A stretch of 13,426 nucleotides of DNA from Hydrogenothermus sp964516095 (GTDB lineage: Bacteria; Aquificota; Aquificia; Aquificales; Hydrogenothermaceae), in NCBI GenBank assembly GCA_964516095.1, contig CAZEYS010000042.1, positions 1 through 13,426 on the forward strand, read 5' to 3'. Shown in pieces: positions 12,156-13,426 of this stretch. How positions within the stretch are numbered: the stretch's first letter is position 1; each line of letters opens with the position of its first letter. The notes beneath the pieces were generated by a model. That model was not told the origin of the DNA and did not search any database. It worked only from the letters and a program-made list of their open reading frames with translations. The translations under genes were made by a program, and so were the position numbers.

Positions 12156-13426
12156 ATGGGTAAATATGCAGTACCAAGAAGCACTACTTATGGAAAAACT
12201 CAGATGGATTATGCACGTGAGGGAGTCATAACTCCTGAAATGGAATATGTTGCTAAAAGAGAACAGCTTCCTGTTGAACTTATCAGAGATGAAGTGGCAA
12301 GAGGAAGAATGATAATACCTGCTAATATAAACCATTATAGACTTGAGCCAATGGCTATTGGTATAGCTGCCAAGTGTAAAGTTAACGCTAATATAGGTAA
12401 CTCTGCAGTTGTGTCTGATGTTGAAGGTGAACTTGAAAAACTAAGGGTAGCTTTGAAATATGGAGCAGACACGGTTATGGATTTATCCACAGGTGGAAAT
12501 ATTGATGAAATTAGAGAAGCAATTATCGCTAATTCACCTGTACCTGTTGGAACAGTTCCAATATATCAAGCCTTACAAGAAGTCCGCTCAATAGAAAAGC
12601 TTACAGAACAAGATATATTAGACATGATTGAGCATCAGGCTCAACAAGGTGTTGATTACATGACAATACATGCTGGAGTTTTAAGAGAGTTTTTACCTCT
12701 TGTAAACCATAGATTAATGGGTATTGTTTCCCGTGGTGGTTCTATTATGGCAGAATGGATGACCGTTCATGGAAAACAAAATCCTCTTTATACCAACTTC
12801 GATAAAATATGTCAGATAATGAAAAAATATGATGTTTCTTTTTCTTTAGGAGATGGATTAAGACCAGGATGTATAAATGACGCCTCTGATGAAGCTCAAT
12901 TTGCTGAATTGAAAGTTTTAGGGGAACTTACTAAAAAAGCCTGGGAACATGGTGTTCAGGTTATGATAGAAGGTCCTGGACACGTTCCTATGGATCAAAT
13001 TGAAATGAATATCAAAAAAGAAATGGAACTATGCCATGAAGCACCATTTTATGTATTAGGTCCTCTTGTAACTGATATTGCACCTGGATATGACCATATA
13101 GCATCAGCTATTGGCGCTGCTATGGCAGGATGGTACGGAGCATCAATGCTCTGTTATGTTACTCCAAAAGAACACCTTGGACTTCCAAATGCAGAAGATG
13201 TTAAACAAGGGCTTATTGCTTATAAAATAGCAGCCCATGCAGCTGACCTTGCAAGACACAGACCAGGTGCAAAAGAATGGGATGACGCAATGTCTAAAGC
13301 CAGATACGAATTTGATTGGGAAAAACAGTTTGAACTTGCAATTGACCCTGAAACTGCAAGAAAATATCATGATGAAACTTTACCTCAGGAGGGATATAAA
13401 TCTGCAAAATTCTGTTCAATGTGTGG
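12156..13426 (+). CDS. thiC: Phosphomethylpyrimidine synthase ThiC (3' end outside window)
   Basis: The frame is open from ATG 12156 (GGAGG 9 nt upstream) to the right edge: 423 full codons and two bases. ThiC is a radical SAM enzyme that rearranges aminoimidazole ribotide into the HMP pyrimidine of thiamine. Seen in order are MIIPANINH near residue 55, NANIGNSAV, MDLSTGG, PVPVGTVPIYQA, SRGGSIMAEWM, LGDGLRPGC, EGPGHVPMDQ, and GPLVTDIAPGYDH. The window ends inside the C-terminal cluster motif: FCSMCG supplies two cysteines, and the third lies beyond the edge. No frameshift is present. Expression is controlled by the TPP riboswitch and terminator in its leader. Confidence 0.97.
   Translation, partial: MGKYAVPRSTTYGKTQMDYAREGVITPEMEYVAKREQLPVELIRDEVARGRMIIPANINHYRLEPMAIGIAAKCKVNANIGNSAVVSDVEGELEKLRVALKYGADTVMDLSTGGNIDEIREAIIANSPVPVGTVPIYQALQEVRSIEKLTEQDILDMIEHQAQQGVDYMTIHAGVLREFLPLVNHRLMGIVSRGGSIMAEWMTVHGKQNPLYTNFDKICQIMKKYDVSFSLGDGLRPGCINDASDEAQFAELKVLGELTKKAWEHGVQVMIEGPGHVPMDQIEMNIKKEMELCHEAPFYVLGPLVTDIAPGYDHIASAIGAAMAGWYGASMLCYVTPKEHLGLPNAEDVKQGLIAYKIAAHAADLARHRPGAKEWDDAMSKARYEFDWEKQFELAIDPETARKYHDETLPQEGYKSAKFCSMC

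Noticed and set aside
1..13426. CRISPR arrays, insertion sequences, tRNA or rRNA genes, phage genes
   Set aside because: No regularly spaced repeats, transposase motifs, terminal inverted repeats, tRNA cloverleaf or rRNA-like sequence were seen on either strand.

Overview
The window looks like chromosomal DNA from a low-GC thermophilic bacterium of the Aquificota, most like Sulfurihydrogenibium or a relative in the Hydrogenothermaceae. This is inferred from the strong A/T bias, the Lys/Glu/Ile-rich proteins, the compact operons with short overlaps, strong Shine-Dalgarno sites paired with TTG starts, and the gene content (SCO1, sensor globin, QueH, ThiC). No database search was possible, so the taxon is a reasoned guess. 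Nothing suggests a phage, plasmid, transposon or CRISPR locus.

Layout. (1) 1-123, + strand: the last 40 codons of a cobalamin-independent methionine synthase (MetE). (2) 129-2846, - strand: a nitrogen operon in the order P-II protein (glnB/glnK), ammonium channel (amtB), outer-membrane beta-barrel porin, ending at a strong hairpin terminator. Upstream of it lie a sigma-54-like -24/-12 element and a 17-bp NtrC-type palindrome. (3) 2996-3889, - strand: a sensor-globin domain fused to a PsiE-like membrane domain. (4) 4007-8566, + strand: six tightly packed genes behind a good sigma-70 promoter, encoding an SCO1/SenC copper chaperone, an unrecognised membrane protein, a small ExbB/TolQ-like protein, a zinc-ribbon BCAM0308-like protein, QueH with a long C-terminal extension, and a compact TruD. 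(5) 8534-11296, - strand: three genes encoding a Bax-inhibitor-1 family protein, a degenerate UspA-like protein and an ArsB/NhaD-type transporter. This run converges on truD with a 33-bp overlap, and its terminator hairpin lies inside truD. (6) 11356-11895, + strand: ThpR, an RNA 2',3'-cyclic phosphodiesterase. (7) 11963-12117: a TPP riboswitch with a terminator, controlling thiC (12156 to the right edge, partial).

How the parts work together. P-II and AmtB form the standard ammonium sensing and uptake pair. The porin behind them could admit ammonium or another nitrogen source through the outer membrane. SCO1 serves cytochrome oxidase copper loading. The ExbB-like gene overlaps a membrane protein of unknown family and has no ExbD beside it. 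QueH (queuosine) and TruD (pseudouridine 13) are both tRNA modification enzymes. ThiC makes the thiamine pyrimidine and is controlled by its own end product.

The most interesting points are the putative NtrC/sigma-54 control of a P-II/AmtB/porin operon, the globin-PsiE fusion, the ExbB-like gene paired with an orphan membrane protein, the terminator embedded in the conserved 3' end of truD, and the 11-of-12 complementarity between the TPP aptamer core and the terminator region.
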